Assembly (NCBI RefSeq): GCF_900172355.1
Contig: NZ_FWFZ01000001.1
Location: 480,483 to 544,482, forward strand
From: Roseisalinus antarcticus
GTDB lineage: Bacteria; Pseudomonadota; Alphaproteobacteria; Rhodobacterales; Rhodobacteraceae
Direction: 5' to 3'
Length of the DNA: 64,000 nt
The translations under genes and the position numbers were made by a program. This document shows positions 51,372 through 60,581 of this stretch, in pieces (positions within the stretch are counted from its first letter, which is position 1; the number at the start of each line of letters is the position of its first letter). Below the pieces are notes generated by a model. That model was not told the origin of the DNA, did not search any database, and saw nothing but the letters and a program-made list of their open reading frames with translations.

Positions 51372-52580
51372 ATGCGCAAACCGCTTCGCCTTCTGATCGC
51401 CGGCCTCATCGGCGCCGGCCTACTGGGTTGGTTCCTTTGGGTCAGCTTCCACGCCGATCCGGTGCTGGTCGACCTGCACGAGATCGCCTCGGGGCCGATG
51501 CAGGTCACGGTCGACGTGGACGGCAAGACCCGGATCCGCGAGGTCTACGAGATCGCCGCGCCGATCACCGGGGTCGCCCGCCGGTCGCCGGTCGCGGTCG
51601 GTGACCGGGTCGTGGCTGGCGAGACGGTGATCGCCGTGGTCGAGCCCACGGCCCCCGGCCTGCTGGACGCCCGCAGCCGCCTGCAGGCCGACGCCGCGGT
51701 TCAGGAGGCGGCCGCCGCGCTTGAGGTCGCCCGCTCCGACCTGACCCGCACCGAAGAGGAACAGACCCATGCGCAGGCCCATTACGACCGGTCGCGCACC
51801 TTGCTGGAACGCGGCGTCGCCAGCCTGACCCAGCTGGAGGATGCCGGTGAGAAGCTCGCCATCGCAAATGCCGCGGTCGAGGCCGCCCGCGCCCGGATCA
51901 CCATGGCCGAAGGCTCTTTGGCCCGGGTCCGCGCTACCCTCGTCGAGAGCGGCGCGAGCGATCCAGAGGACGGGGCCTGTTGCGTGCCGCTGACCGCGCC
52001 CTCGGATGGGGTGGTGCTGTCGGTGGACGTGGTCAGCGCCCGCCCCGTCACCGCCGGCATGCGGCTGGCCTCGGTCGGGGACCCCGCCGACCTGGAAATC
52101 GTGGCCGACCTTCTGTCGACGGATGCCGTGCGCCTCGCCTCCGGCGCCCCGGCCATCGTCGAGCGCTGGGGGGGAGCACCGCTGGAAGCTGAGCTGGTGC
52201 GGATCTACCCCTCGGCACGGACCGAGGTCTCGGCCCTGGGGATCGAGGAACAGCGCGTAGATGCCCTGTTCTCGCTCACCTCGCCGGCGGAGGGGCGCGA
52301 GGGGCTGGCCGACGGCTTTGCCGTGTTCCTGCGGATCGTGGAATGGCAGGCCGACGACGTGCTGCAGGTGCCCCTGAGCGCGACATTCCGGCTTGGCGAG
52401 GCCTGGGGCGTGTTCGCGGTCTCGAACGGTGTGGCGCAGCTGCGGGCGGTCGATCTGGGCCGGCGCAACGCCCGGGTGGCACAGGTTCTGTCCGGCCTGC
52501 AATCCGGCGACCTGGTCGTGACCCACCCCAATGACGCCCTGTCGGACGGGAAGGCCGTACGGGAGCGTGTCGACCAATAA
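51372..52580 (+). CDS. HlyD/MacA-type periplasmic adaptor
   Basis: A 402-residue membrane-fusion protein: N-terminal anchor helix (about residues 6-27), lipoyl half (EIAAPITGVARRSPVAVGDR), a coiled-coil hairpin (about 105-190, rich in Ala/Glu/Arg), the second lipoyl half (PLTAPSDGVVLSVDVVSARP) and beta-barrel parts. Two adjacent cysteines (C203, C204) precede the second lipoyl half, which is unusual. ATG at 51372 has an AGGGAG site; GTG at 51366 is an alternative. It completes the exporter operon. No outer-membrane TolC-type gene is adjacent. Confidence 0.87.
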   Translation: MRKPLRLLIAGLIGAGLLGWFLWVSFHADPVLVDLHEIASGPMQVTVDVDGKTRIREVYEIAAPITGVARRSPVAVGDRVVAGETVIAVVEPTAPGLLDARSRLQADAAVQEAAAALEVARSDLTRTEEEQTHAQAHYDRSRTLLERGVASLTQLEDAGEKLAIANAAVEAARARITMAEGSLARVRATLVESGASDPEDGACCVPLTAPSDGVVLSVDVVSARPVTAGMRLASVGDPADLEIVADLLSTDAVRLASGAPAIVERWGGAPLEAELVRIYPSARTEVSALGIEEQRVDALFSLTSPAEGREGLADGFAVFLRIVEWQADDVLQVPLSATFRLGEAWGVFAVSNGVAQLRAVDLGRRNARVAQVLSGLQSGDLVVTHPNDALSDGKAVRERVDQ

Positions 52581-53001
52581 CGGGCCGGCCGACGGGCCGG
52601 AGGGCCGGCGGCGCAGCCCCCTCCTTCTGGACGGCAGCATGATGTTCTGGAAGGCGGCATGATGCCCGGGCAGGTCTGGCGCATCGACACCCGCGGCCTG
52701 CATCAACGGGGGGACGGTCGGACCCACCGGCAAAGGGCCCGGCAGGACCCTGTCCAGCTGCGGGGGGCGTGGCGGCCCGCCGGGGCACGGCGCGGCCTGT
52801 TGGTGCGCGGGCCCTGGACTCGCCGTTGCCCGCCGAGACAGACCACTCTCCACCCGCTGACATCCCCGCAGCGACGGTGTCGCTGGGAGGGCCGGTGTGC
52901 GGGCCTGTTCCGGAACAGGCGGCCAGGCCGCGCAGGACATGAAAGCCGGCCCGGGCTCTAACCGGAGCGGCCATCCTTGATGGATCTCCGGCGTTCCTGG
53001 A
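52581..53001. other. 421-base stretch without a convincing gene
   Basis: This is the space between the adaptor stop and the convergent aminotransferase. It is G+C-rich and contains only short unsupported frames. A GCCGGCCGACGGGCCGGAGGGCCGGC-like hairpin-rich stretch just after 52580 may act as terminator. I see no repeat family, RNA gene or mobile element. Confidence 0.5.
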
Positions 53002-54321
53002 TCAGTCGATCGAGGTCAGCACGTCCTTCAGCGTCTCGCCGATGCGGTCGATCTCGTCCTTTTCGATGATCAGCGGCGGCGACATGGCGATGATGTCGCC
53101 CGTCGTGCGGATCAGCAGGCCCTTGTCGTAGGCCGCCAGGAAGGCCGAGAACGCCCGCTGGGTCGGCGACCCCGCGATCGGCTCCAATTCGATCGCGCCG
53201 ATCAGGCCCATGTTGCGGATGTCGATCACGTGCGGCAGGCCCTTGAGACCGTGCAGCATGTCCTCCCAGTAGGGCGCAAGCTCGGCCGCGCGCTCGAACA
53301 GACCTTCCTCGCGGTAGGTGTCGAGTGTGGCGATGCCGGCCGCGGCCGCGATCGGGTTGCCGGAATAGGTATAGCCGTGGAACAGCTCGATCACGTGCTC
53401 GGGGCCGTTCATGAAGGCGTCGTGGATCTCGGCGGTGCACATCACCGCGCCCATGGGGATGACGCCGTTGGTCAGGCCCTTGGCGGTCACCATGATGTCG
53501 GGCGTGACCCCGAAATGCTCTGCCGCGAACGAGCTGCCGAGGCGGCCGAACCCGGTGATGACCTCGTCGAAGATCAGCAGGATGCCGTGCTTTCGGGTGA
53601 TCTCGCGCAGCCGCTCCAGGTAGCCCTTGGGGGGCAGCAGCACCCCGGTCGAGCCTGCCATCGGCTCCACGATCACGGCGGCGATGGTCTCGGCCCCGTG
53701 CAGGGCGACGATCCGTTCCAGGTCGTCGGCCAGATGGGCGCCATGCTCGGGCTGGCCGCGAACGAACTTGTTCTGTTCGGGCAGATGGGTGTGCGGCAGG
53801 TGGTCGACGCCGGTCAGCAGGCTGCCGAAGAAGCGGCGGTTGTTGACGATGCCGCCGACCGAGATGCCGCCGAAATTGACCCCGTGATAGCCCCGCTCGC
53901 GGCCCACGAGCCGGCTGCGCGCCCCGTCGCCCTTCGCCCGGTGATAGGCCAGCGCGATCTTGAGCGCCGTCTCGACGGATTCGGAGCCGGAGTTGGTGTA
54001 GAACACATGCTCCATCCCCTCGGGGGCCATGTTCACCAGCTTGTTGGCCAGCTCGAACGCCTTGGGGTGGCCCATCTGGAAGGCGGGTGCGTAATCCATC
54101 TCGGCGACCTGCGCCTGGACGGCCTCGACGATCTTGGGACGCTTGTGGCCCGCGTTGCAGCACCACAGACCGGCCGTGCCGTCGAGCACCTGGCGGCCGT
54201 CGGACGTGGTGTAATACATCCCGTCGGCGGCCACGAACATGCGCGGTTCGGTCTTGAACTGGCGGTTCGCCGTAAACGGCATCCAGAAGGCGTTGAGGTC
54301 GTTCGGAGATTGCACGTTCAT
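53002..54321 (-). CDS. Beta-alanine:pyruvate-type class III aminotransferase
   Basis: A 439-residue PLP enzyme. Residues: TNSGSESVETALK for phosphate binding, FDEVITGFGRLG with D252, catalytic K281 in TAKGLTNGVIPMG. The N terminus (NDLNAFWMPFTANRQFK) and HGYTYSGNPIAAAAG are typical of omega-amino acid:pyruvate (beta-alanine) aminotransferases, usually about 440 residues. It would feed malonate semialdehyde or similar aldehydes to dehydrogenases not seen here. It is on the same strand as the genes upstream, 214 bases away, so may be transcribed separately. Confidence 0.87.
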   Translation of the reverse strand: MNVQSPNDLNAFWMPFTANRQFKTEPRMFVAADGMYYTTSDGRQVLDGTAGLWCCNAGHKRPKIVEAVQAQVAEMDYAPAFQMGHPKAFELANKLVNMAPEGMEHVFYTNSGSESVETALKIALAYHRAKGDGARSRLVGRERGYHGVNFGGISVGGIVNNRRFFGSLLTGVDHLPHTHLPEQNKFVRGQPEHGAHLADDLERIVALHGAETIAAVIVEPMAGSTGVLLPPKGYLERLREITRKHGILLIFDEVITGFGRLGSSFAAEHFGVTPDIMVTAKGLTNGVIPMGAVMCTAEIHDAFMNGPEHVIELFHGYTYSGNPIAAAAGIATLDTYREEGLFERAAELAPYWEDMLHGLKGLPHVIDIRNMGLIGAIELEPIAGSPTQRAFSAFLAAYDKGLLIRTTGDIIAMSPPLIIEKDEIDRIGETLKDVLTSID

Positions 54322-54535
54322 GGCCTGAGACTCCCCTCGAAAAGGCGCGATAGACCTGCAATATCCTGCCCGGGCCCACAGGTGAAGGGCCCTGATCCAA
54401 AGGAGCGCCTGCGGCGCACCGGATGTCTCGCGGCTTTGCCTGCGGCAACACCGCTCGGGCGGGCGCCCTTGTGCGGGCGGGGTGCTTGGTTTCGGGCGCC
54501 GGGCGCATCGCCGGCGGAGAGGCGCCGGCCATGTG

Positions 54536-55363
54536 TCAGGCCCTGCCGAATCGATCCGTCAGGGCCCGCCAGAGGGAGCCGGAGCTTGCCACGGCAAGCC
54601 GGCCCTCGCGCATCTCGGGGCGGTAGGTCCGCCCGTCTTCCAGCGCGGCGCATCCCCCCGCCTCGGTCACCGCCAGCGCCCCGGCCGCGTGATCCCACAC
54701 ATTGAGCAGGGCGTTGAGGCCGAAATCCGCCCCGCCGGTGACGATCTGCCGGTATTCGTGGCAGGAGCACCGCAGGCTTCCGCCCCGGCCCACGTCGAGC
54801 ATGGCCGCGGCGATCCCGGCCCGCTCCGCTTCGGGGTAGAGGAACAGCGGCACGAAGCCCTGTGCCTCGGCCAGCGGCACCGCGTGTCCGAGCGACAGCG
54901 GCACGGGCGCCGCGCCCGCACGACCGAGGAAGGCCCCTGCGCCCTTTCGCGCCACGACCCAGTCGTCGAACACCGGGTCGTAGAGCAGGCCGAAGACGGT
55001 TTCTCCGTCCTCAACCACGGCGAGAATGACCCCGAAGACCGCGAGCCCCTTGGCGAAATTCCAGGTCCCGTCCACCGGGTCGATGATCACCACCCGGCCG
55101 GCGGCCCCGACGCGGTCGAGCACGCCCGCATCCGCCGCCACCGCCTCCTCGCCGACCACTTGGGCCGCGGGCAGGATCCGCGCGACCCCTTCGGTCAGCG
55201 CCCGTTCCGCCGCGATGTCGGCCGCCGTGACCAGGTCATCGGCGCGGGACTTGGCGCGGATCTCTGTCGGCTCCAGCCTGCGAAAGCGCGGCAGAATCTC
55301 GGCCCGCGCCACGTCCCGCACGAGCCCGATGAGGGCGGTTTCCTCGGACTGGCTCAGCGTCAC
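54536..55363 (-). CDS. Inositol monophosphatase-family phosphatase
   Basis: A 275-residue Mg-dependent phosphatase of the inositol monophosphatase/FBPase/CysQ fold. Metal motifs: VVGEEAVAAD with the Glu, IIDPVDGTWNFAKGL (the DPxDGT signature) and NVWDHAAGALAVTEAGG with the late Asp. Substrate could be inositol phosphate, 3-prime-phosphoadenosine phosphate or a sugar phosphate. The GTG at 55363 overlaps the stop of the glutathione transferase gene (GTGA), so it is coupled to it. Confidence 0.85.
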   Translation of the reverse strand: MTLSQSEETALIGLVRDVARAEILPRFRRLEPTEIRAKSRADDLVTAADIAAERALTEGVARILPAAQVVGEEAVAADAGVLDRVGAAGRVVIIDPVDGTWNFAKGLAVFGVILAVVEDGETVFGLLYDPVFDDWVVARKGAGAFLGRAGAAPVPLSLGHAVPLAEAQGFVPLFLYPEAERAGIAAAMLDVGRGGSLRCSCHEYRQIVTGGADFGLNALLNVWDHAAGALAVTEAGGCAALEDGRTYRPEMREGRLAVASSGSLWRALTDRFGRA

Positions 55364-55980
55364 GGCATCGGCACTTCGTTGACGAAATACGGCACATGAT
55401 AGCCGCGTTGCACCGCCGGGCGGGCAGCGACCCTGCGGTACCAGTCGCAGAGCGCCGGAAAGGCCGCCAGGTCCACCCGCTGCCACTCGAACCGCGAGAT
55501 CCAGGGCCAGATCGCCATGTCGACGATGGAATAGGACCCCGCGACGAACTCGCGCCCCTCCAGCCGCCTGTCCAATACGCCGTAGAGCCGCCGCGCCTCG
55601 GTGCCGTAACGCTCTTCGGCATAGGCGGACTTGCCGGGGTTGTACTTGAGGAAATGATGGGCCTGGCCAAGCATCGGGCCGAGACCGCCCATCTGCCACA
55701 TCAGCCATTCGAGCATCTCGACCCGGTCGTCGCCGAGGAAACGCCCGTGCTTTTCCGCGAGATGGAGCAGGATCGCCCCGCTCTCCATCACGCTCTGTCC
55801 GGTCTCCCGGTCGACGATGGCCGGGATCCTGCCGTTGGGCGAGATCTCGAGAAACGCCGGATCGCGCTGGGCCCCCTCGCCCAGGTTGATCGGATGCACG
55901 TCGTAGGGCACGCCCAGTTCCTCCAGCAGAATGGAGACCTTGCGCCCGTTCGGCGTCGTCCAGGTGTGAAGATCTATCAT
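55360..55980 (-). CDS. Glutathione S-transferase
   Basis: A 206-residue GST. Thioredoxin-like N-terminal domain (MIDLHTWTTPNGRKVSILLE with the active-site region TTPNG, then PNGRIPAIVDRE and the ES glutathione-contact in SVMESGAILL) and an all-helical C-terminal domain. It resembles the YfcG/YghU group, which has disulfide-bond reductase activity and uses a Thr/Asn instead of Tyr. It lies between a dehydrogenase and the phosphatase in the same transcription direction. Confidence 0.9.
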   Translation of the reverse strand: MIDLHTWTTPNGRKVSILLEELGVPYDVHPINLGEGAQRDPAFLEISPNGRIPAIVDRETGQSVMESGAILLHLAEKHGRFLGDDRVEMLEWLMWQMGGLGPMLGQAHHFLKYNPGKSAYAEERYGTEARRLYGVLDRRLEGREFVAGSYSIVDMAIWPWISRFEWQRVDLAAFPALCDWYRRVAARPAVQRGYHVPYFVNEVPMP

Positions 55981-56025
55981 GGATGTACCCTGATCCGCGG
56001 CGCCGGCGGGGTCAACTGACGCCCG

Positions 56026-57117
56026 TTACAACCTCACCGCCTCGCCGGTCATGGCGGATTTCTGCGCGGCCAGCCCGATCTCGACCGCGCGGGCGCCGTC
56101 CTCCAGCGTGACCTCGACCTCGCCCTGCCCGCGCACGACCGCGTTGAACCGCTGGTGCTGGAAGAACGTGGAGCCGTTGTGATCGCCCGCCGCCAGCAGG
56201 GTCGGGTCCACGGGGATCAGGCTCTCGATCGGACCTTTGGGCGCCCGCGGGCTCTGGATCAGTCTTGGCACAGGGGCCGGGCCCAGCTGCGCGGGCCAGA
56301 AGCGGCCCGGCCCGGGGACGTGGGCCTCGATCTTGCCGCGCGGGCCCACGGCGCTGATCTCCTCCTGGTAGCGCGACCCTTCGGCGAACATGCACAGCTC
56401 CAGCATCGCGCGCGCCCCGTGCTTGAAGTCGAGGATGACATAGCCGTTGTCCCAGACATCGGGCACCCGGCCGGCGTAGCTTTCGTCGCGATGGTTGAGG
56501 GTCTGGCTGGCGCTGGCCATAACGCGGACGACCTCGTCCTTCAGGATCAGCCGCATCAGGTCGAAGAAATGGCAGCATTTCTCGACCAGCGTGCCGCCGG
56601 TGTTGGCGTTGAACCGGTTCCAGTCACCGATCTTGGGCAGGAACGGGAACCGGTGCTCGCGGATCGTGAGCATCGAGATGCCGCCGGTCGCATGGTCGGC
56701 CTGTTCGATCAGCGCCGCGATCGGGGGCATGTAGCGGTATTCCATCGCGACCCAGACCGGCGCCAGGTCGGGCGGCAGGCCGGCCAGCACCTCGCGGTCC
56801 TCGGGACGGGTGAAGAGCGGCTTCTCGCACAGGATCGGCAGCGGCCGGTGGGTCAGAATCCGCTCCAGCTGCCCGATGTGCAGGTGGTTCGGGCTGACGA
56901 TGACGATCGCGTCCAGCGCGGGCTGGTCGACCAGCGCCTCGAAGCTGTCCATAACCTCTGTCGGCTCGCCGGTCAGCGATGCGGCAGCGGTCGCAAGCTC
57001 GCGCACCGGGTCGTAGACGGCGGTAACGCGGGCATCGGGCAGCAGCGCGATGTTGTGGATGTGCTCGCGCCCCATCATGCCGCAGCCAACGATCCCATAA
57101 TTTACTATTTTCGACAT
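56026..57117 (-). CDS. Gfo/Idh/MocA-family oxidoreductase
   Basis: A 363-residue NAD(P)-dependent dehydrogenase. Rossmann start VNYGIVGCGMMGREHIHNIA (GxGxxG) and the conserved CEKPLF (Lys catalytic) are clear; the C-terminal domain has the His region KCCHFFDLMRLIL. Members oxidise sugars or inositols at a carbinol. The ATG at 57117 has a GAAGAGGA ribosome site and lies just inside the end of the GntR/HutC gene, so these are co-translated. Its neighbours (desulfonation enzymes opposite, phosphatase downstream) suggest a role in sugar-derived substrate processing. Confidence 0.88.
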   Translation of the reverse strand: MSKIVNYGIVGCGMMGREHIHNIALLPDARVTAVYDPVRELATAAASLTGEPTEVMDSFEALVDQPALDAIVIVSPNHLHIGQLERILTHRPLPILCEKPLFTRPEDREVLAGLPPDLAPVWVAMEYRYMPPIAALIEQADHATGGISMLTIREHRFPFLPKIGDWNRFNANTGGTLVEKCCHFFDLMRLILKDEVVRVMASASQTLNHRDESYAGRVPDVWDNGYVILDFKHGARAMLELCMFAEGSRYQEEISAVGPRGKIEAHVPGPGRFWPAQLGPAPVPRLIQSPRAPKGPIESLIPVDPTLLAAGDHNGSTFFQHQRFNAVVRGQGEVEVTLEDGARAVEIGLAAQKSAMTGEAVRL

Positions 57118-57118
57118 T

Positions 57119-57823
57119 CTATCCTCTTCCCATGCGGGAAACGTATCTGCATTTTTCATTATCGAACCAGGTTGCGGAGGCCTCGACCCGCTCTCCGTCC
57201 TGTGACCAGCTCAGCCGGTCCACCTGTCCGCAGGTTTCGCCCGCCGCGGGGCCGATACCGGCGGGGCCCCAGCGCGGGGCCTTGCCGATGCCGACCCGGT
57301 CCTCCACCCGGCCGATCACCAGGTCCAGCGCCTCGCGGTAATGCAGGTAGAGGGACTCGGACAGCGCCGCCGGGCTCAGCACCTCGGCCCGGGCCCCGTC
57401 GAGCCAGATCTCCTCGAGCGCGACGGGCACCCCGTCCAGCCGCCGCAGCCGGCGGATCCGGTGCGCCTCGGCGCTCTCTCCGAACTCCGGCAGGGTCGCG
57501 GGCTTGGCCACGCGGTCGACGGACAGGACCTCGGCCGTGGGCAGGCCGCCGCCGTCGGGACGCTCGAGCCGGAAGAAGGCATAGACCGCCCGCCCCGCTT
57601 GCCGCGCCCGGACGTAGTTGCCAGAGCCCTGGACCCGATCCAGAAGCCCCGCCTCGGCCAGCCGGTCGAGCGCCTTGCGCAGGGTGCCGACGGAGACGTC
57701 CAGCTGTTCGGCCATCGCCCGTTCCGGCGGCAGGCGCACACCGTCGGCCAGCCGGCCGGCGCCGATATCGCGGATCAGCATCTCGGCGATCTGGACATAT
57801 CTGGGCAGCGCCTGACCATCCAT
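57119..57823 (-). CDS. GntR/HutC-family regulator
   Basis: A 234-residue GntR regulator of the HutC type: HTH residues about 5-70 (VQIAEMLIRDIGAGRLADGV, SVGTLRKALDRLAEAGL) and a UTRA effector domain to the end. ATG at 57823 after a GAGGA site; the frame to 57871 would enter the divergent promoter. It is divergent from the sulfonate monooxygenase and upstream of the Gfo/Idh gene, so it is the likely regulator of the 56-63.8 kb unit. Confidence 0.88.
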   Translation of the reverse strand: MDGQALPRYVQIAEMLIRDIGAGRLADGVRLPPERAMAEQLDVSVGTLRKALDRLAEAGLLDRVQGSGNYVRARQAGRAVYAFFRLERPDGGGLPTAEVLSVDRVAKPATLPEFGESAEAHRIRRLRRLDGVPVALEEIWLDGARAEVLSPAALSESLYLHYREALDLVIGRVEDRVGIGKAPRWGPAGIGPAAGETCGQVDRLSWSQDGERVEASATWFDNEKCRYVSRMGRG

Positions 57824-57841
57824 GGAGCAGGTCCTCGTTCG

Positions 57842-57864
57842 TATTGATACACTATTGATGCATC
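57842..57864. promoter_or_regulatory. TATTGAT repeats in the gntR / monooxygenase promoter
   Basis: TATTGATA (57842-57849) and TATTGATG (57853-57860) are direct repeats 11 bases apart, one helical turn. The second merges into the palindrome GATGCATC (57857-57864). They lie in the 93-base gap between the HutC-type regulator and the monooxygenase. They are candidate operator half-sites. Confidence 0.45.
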
Positions 57865-57916
57865 TAATCACGGGTGCTACGCAAGGGGGGCGAAGACCGA
57901 AAAAGGACCAGAATCG

Positions 57917-59074
57917 ATGACCGTCGTCCCTGTCACCTCAGCCGATCTCGATGCCGCCGAAGTGTCATGGTTCGCGGCGCTCTGCTCGGACGACTACCAG
58001 TTCCTGGGCGTGCCCGACGGCGACCTGCGCTCTTCGTTCGAGCATTGCCGCGACATCACCCTGACCGCCGAGGCGCAGGGCTTTCGCAACATCCTGTGCC
58101 CCTCGTCCTACCAGGTCGGGCAGGACACGCTGAGCTTCGTGGCGGGCATGGCGCCGCTGACGAACTCGATCAACATGCTCGCCGCGATCCGCTGCGGCGA
58201 GATGCAGCCGATCATGCTGGCCCGGACCGTCGCCACGCTGGATCACATGCTGAAGGGCCGGCTGACGCTGAACGTGATCTCGTCCGATTTCCCCGGCGAG
58301 AAGGCCGAGAGCAAGTTCCGCTATCAGCGCAGCCGCGAAGTGGTCGAGATCCTGCGTCAGGCCTGGACCCGGGACAAGATCAACTTCTCCGGCGAAGTCT
58401 ATGATTTCAAGGATGTCTGGACCGATCCGGCCAAGCCCTACCAGCAGAACGGCGGCCCGCTTCTGTATTTCGGCGGCTATTCCCCCGCCGCGCTGGAGCT
58501 CTGCGGCGAGCATTGCGACGTCTACCTGATGTGGCCCGAGCCCAAGGAGCAGCTGGCCCAGCGCATGAAGGACGTGAACGCCGTGGCCGAGCGGTATGGC
58601 CGGACGCTGGACTACGGCCTGCGGGTGCACATGATTGTGCGCGACACCGAGGCCGAGGCCCGCGAATACGCCGATTACATCGCCTCGAAGCTCGACGACG
58701 AATACGGTCGTCTGATCCGCGACCGGGCGCATGATTCGGCCTCGCTCGGGGTCGGCCACCAGGCCCGCGCCCGCGATCTTGCCGACCAGTTCGGCTATGT
58801 GGAGCCCAACCTCTGGACCGGCGTGGGCCGGGCGCGGTCGGGCTGCGGCGCGGCGCTCGTGGGCTCGACCGACCAGGTCCTGACCCGGCTGGAGGACTAC
58901 AGGGCGATGGGCATCCGGGCCTTCATCTTCTCCGGCTATCCGCATATCGACGAGGCCGAACATTTCGGCCAGCGGGTCCTGCCGGAACTTGCCACCTGCT
59001 CTCTGCCCCACGCCTATGGCCGGGTTCCCGACAGCACCCCGCCCACGCCGCTCGGCACAGGAGACCGCATCTGA
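57917..59074 (+). CDS. SsuD/SmoC-type FMN-dependent sulfonate monooxygenase
   Basis: A 385-residue luciferase-like monooxygenase of the alkanesulfonate monooxygenase group. It uses reduced FMN and oxygen to cleave a C-S bond, giving sulfite and an aldehyde. The SsuD active-site set is present: C61 (CPSSYQVGQ), R236 and H238 (LRVHMIVRDT), R307 (GRARSGCGAALVG) and Y341 (SGYPHIDEAEHF), and W206. The next two genes encode an aldo/keto reductase (TGATG overlap) and a flavin reductase. That gene set equals SmoC-SmoB-SmoA of sulfoquinovose desulfonation. The substrate may be sulfoquinovose or another organosulfonate. The start ATG has an AAAGGA site. Confidence 0.88.
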   Translation: MTVVPVTSADLDAAEVSWFAALCSDDYQFLGVPDGDLRSSFEHCRDITLTAEAQGFRNILCPSSYQVGQDTLSFVAGMAPLTNSINMLAAIRCGEMQPIMLARTVATLDHMLKGRLTLNVISSDFPGEKAESKFRYQRSREVVEILRQAWTRDKINFSGEVYDFKDVWTDPAKPYQQNGGPLLYFGGYSPAALELCGEHCDVYLMWPEPKEQLAQRMKDVNAVAERYGRTLDYGLRVHMIVRDTEAEAREYADYIASKLDDEYGRLIRDRAHDSASLGVGHQARARDLADQFGYVEPNLWTGVGRARSGCGAALVGSTDQVLTRLEDYRAMGIRAFIFSGYPHIDEAEHFGQRVLPELATCSLPHAYGRVPDSTPPTPLGTGDRI

Positions 59075-59961
59075 TGGACCGCATCCGCATCACCGACGAC
59101 ATCGACTTTTCCCGCATCGTCTACGGGACCTGGCGCCTGGGTGACGACAGCGACACCAGCCCCGAGCATGTGCGCAACAAGCTGGCGGCCGCCATCGACC
59201 AGGGCATCACAACCATGGACCAGGCCGACATCTATGGCGGCTACATGGCCGAGGAGATCATGGGCAACGCCATGACGCCCGAGATCCGCGGCAAGATCGA
59301 GGTCGTGACCAAGTGCGGCATCGTCGTCGATGCCGGCCGCCACTCGGGCAACGTCCGGGTCAAGCACTACGACACCTCGCGCCGGCACATCGTCGGGTCT
59401 GTCGAGGCCTCGCTGAAGCTGATGGGGATCGAGGCGATCGACCTTCTGCTGATCCACCGCCCCGACCCGTTCATGGACCATTTCGAGACCGGCCAGACGC
59501 TGGACGAGCTGGTGAGCGCGGGCAAGGTCCGCGCGGTCGGCGTCTCGAACTTCCGCCCCTACGACTGGGACCTGCTGCAATCGAGCATGCAAAGCCCGTT
59601 GGTCACCAACCAGATAGAGTTGAGCCTGGCCGCGCATGAGGGCTTCACCAATGGCGACGTGGCGTTTCACCAGCGCAGCGCCACGCCGATCATGGCCTGG
59701 TCCCCGCTCGGCGGCGGCAGCCTGATGAGCGGCGACAGCGACATCGGCAAGGTGCTCGACGCGGTGGCAAGCCGCGACGGTTTGGACCGGTCCGCGGCTG
59801 CGACGGCCTGGCTGCTCGCGCATCCTGCCGGCATCATCCCGGTGATGGGCACCAACAACGTGGACCGTATCGCCCGGCTGTCGGACGCGCTGAAGGTGAC
59901 CATGGACCGCCAGACATGGTACGCGCTCTATACGGCCGCCCTCGGACACGAGGTGGCCTGA
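59074..59961 (+). CDS. Aldo/keto reductase, SmoB-like
   Basis: A 295-residue AKR of the YdhF-like group with the complete tetrad: D49 and Y54 in MDQADIYGGY, K80 in VVTKCGI, H128 in LLIHRPDP. The NADPH-binding C-terminal half carries NNVDRIARL. Placed between the sulfonate monooxygenase and the flavin reductase, it should reduce the aldehyde left after desulfonation, as SmoB reduces 6-oxo-glucose to glucose. Its ATG overlaps the upstream TGA, so the two are coupled. Confidence 0.88.
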   Translation: MDRIRITDDIDFSRIVYGTWRLGDDSDTSPEHVRNKLAAAIDQGITTMDQADIYGGYMAEEIMGNAMTPEIRGKIEVVTKCGIVVDAGRHSGNVRVKHYDTSRRHIVGSVEASLKLMGIEAIDLLLIHRPDPFMDHFETGQTLDELVSAGKVRAVGVSNFRPYDWDLLQSSMQSPLVTNQIELSLAAHEGFTNGDVAFHQRSATPIMAWSPLGGGSLMSGDSDIGKVLDAVASRDGLDRSAAATAWLLAHPAGIIPVMGTNNVDRIARLSDALKVTMDRQTWYALYTAALGHEVA

Positions 59962-59964
59962 AGC

Positions 59965-60471
59965 ATGGATGGAGGCGCCGCGCCCATGACCGGTTTCGAC
60001 CCGATCGAGCATCCGCGCGATTTCCGCGCCGCGCTGGGGCGTTTCGCCACCGGCGTGACGGTCATTACCGCGACCGCGCACCCGGGGCCTGTCGGGATCA
60101 CGGCCAACAGCTTCGCCTCCGTCAGCCTCGATCCGCCGCTGGTCCTGTGGTCGCCGGCCAAAAGCTCCAGCCGGTTCGACCTGTTCGCCGGGGCCGAGCA
60201 CTACGCGATCCATGTCCTCGACAGCCACCAACGCGAGATCTGTGACGGCTTCACCCGCGCCAAGGACGCGTTCGACGCGCTCGACTGGGCGCCGGGCGCA
60301 CAGGGCGTGCCGCTGATCGAGGGGTGCCTCGCCCGTTTCGAGTGCCGGCGGGAGGCGGTGCACGACGCGGGCGACCATGCGATCATCGTGGGCCGCGTGA
60401 CCCGCGCGGCTTTTCGCGACGGCACGCCCCTGTTGTTCCAGGGCGGCCGTTTCGTGTCGATCAGGGGTTGA
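59965..60471 (+). CDS. Flavin reductase (SmoA-like)
   Basis: A 168-residue flavin reductase-domain protein (FRAALGRFATGVTVITATA, GITANSFASVSLDPPLVLWS are the FMN-binding blocks of this fold). It supplies reduced FMN to the monooxygenase two genes upstream. ATG at 59965 overlaps nothing; a second ATG at 59986 is possible. A 110-base gap follows before the TRAP genes. Confidence 0.9.
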   Translation: MDGGAAPMTGFDPIEHPRDFRAALGRFATGVTVITATAHPGPVGITANSFASVSLDPPLVLWSPAKSSSRFDLFAGAEHYAIHVLDSHQREICDGFTRAKDAFDALDWAPGAQGVPLIEGCLARFECRREAVHDAGDHAIIVGRVTRAAFRDGTPLLFQGGRFVSIRG

Positions 60472-60581
60472 TCCGGCGATCAGGGCGCAAGACCCTGACC
60501 CGGCAATAACAAACGCGAGACCAAGGGTCCGCACGGAGGAGGTCGCCAACCCGGCGACCCGCAGAGGGAGGAGGAGCCGCC

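Noticed and set aside
53002..54321. Part of the desulfonation pathway as taurine:pyruvate aminotransferase
   Set aside because: Class III motifs allow it, but it is 214 bases and several genes away and more like beta-alanine:pyruvate enzymes; no support for a taurine role.
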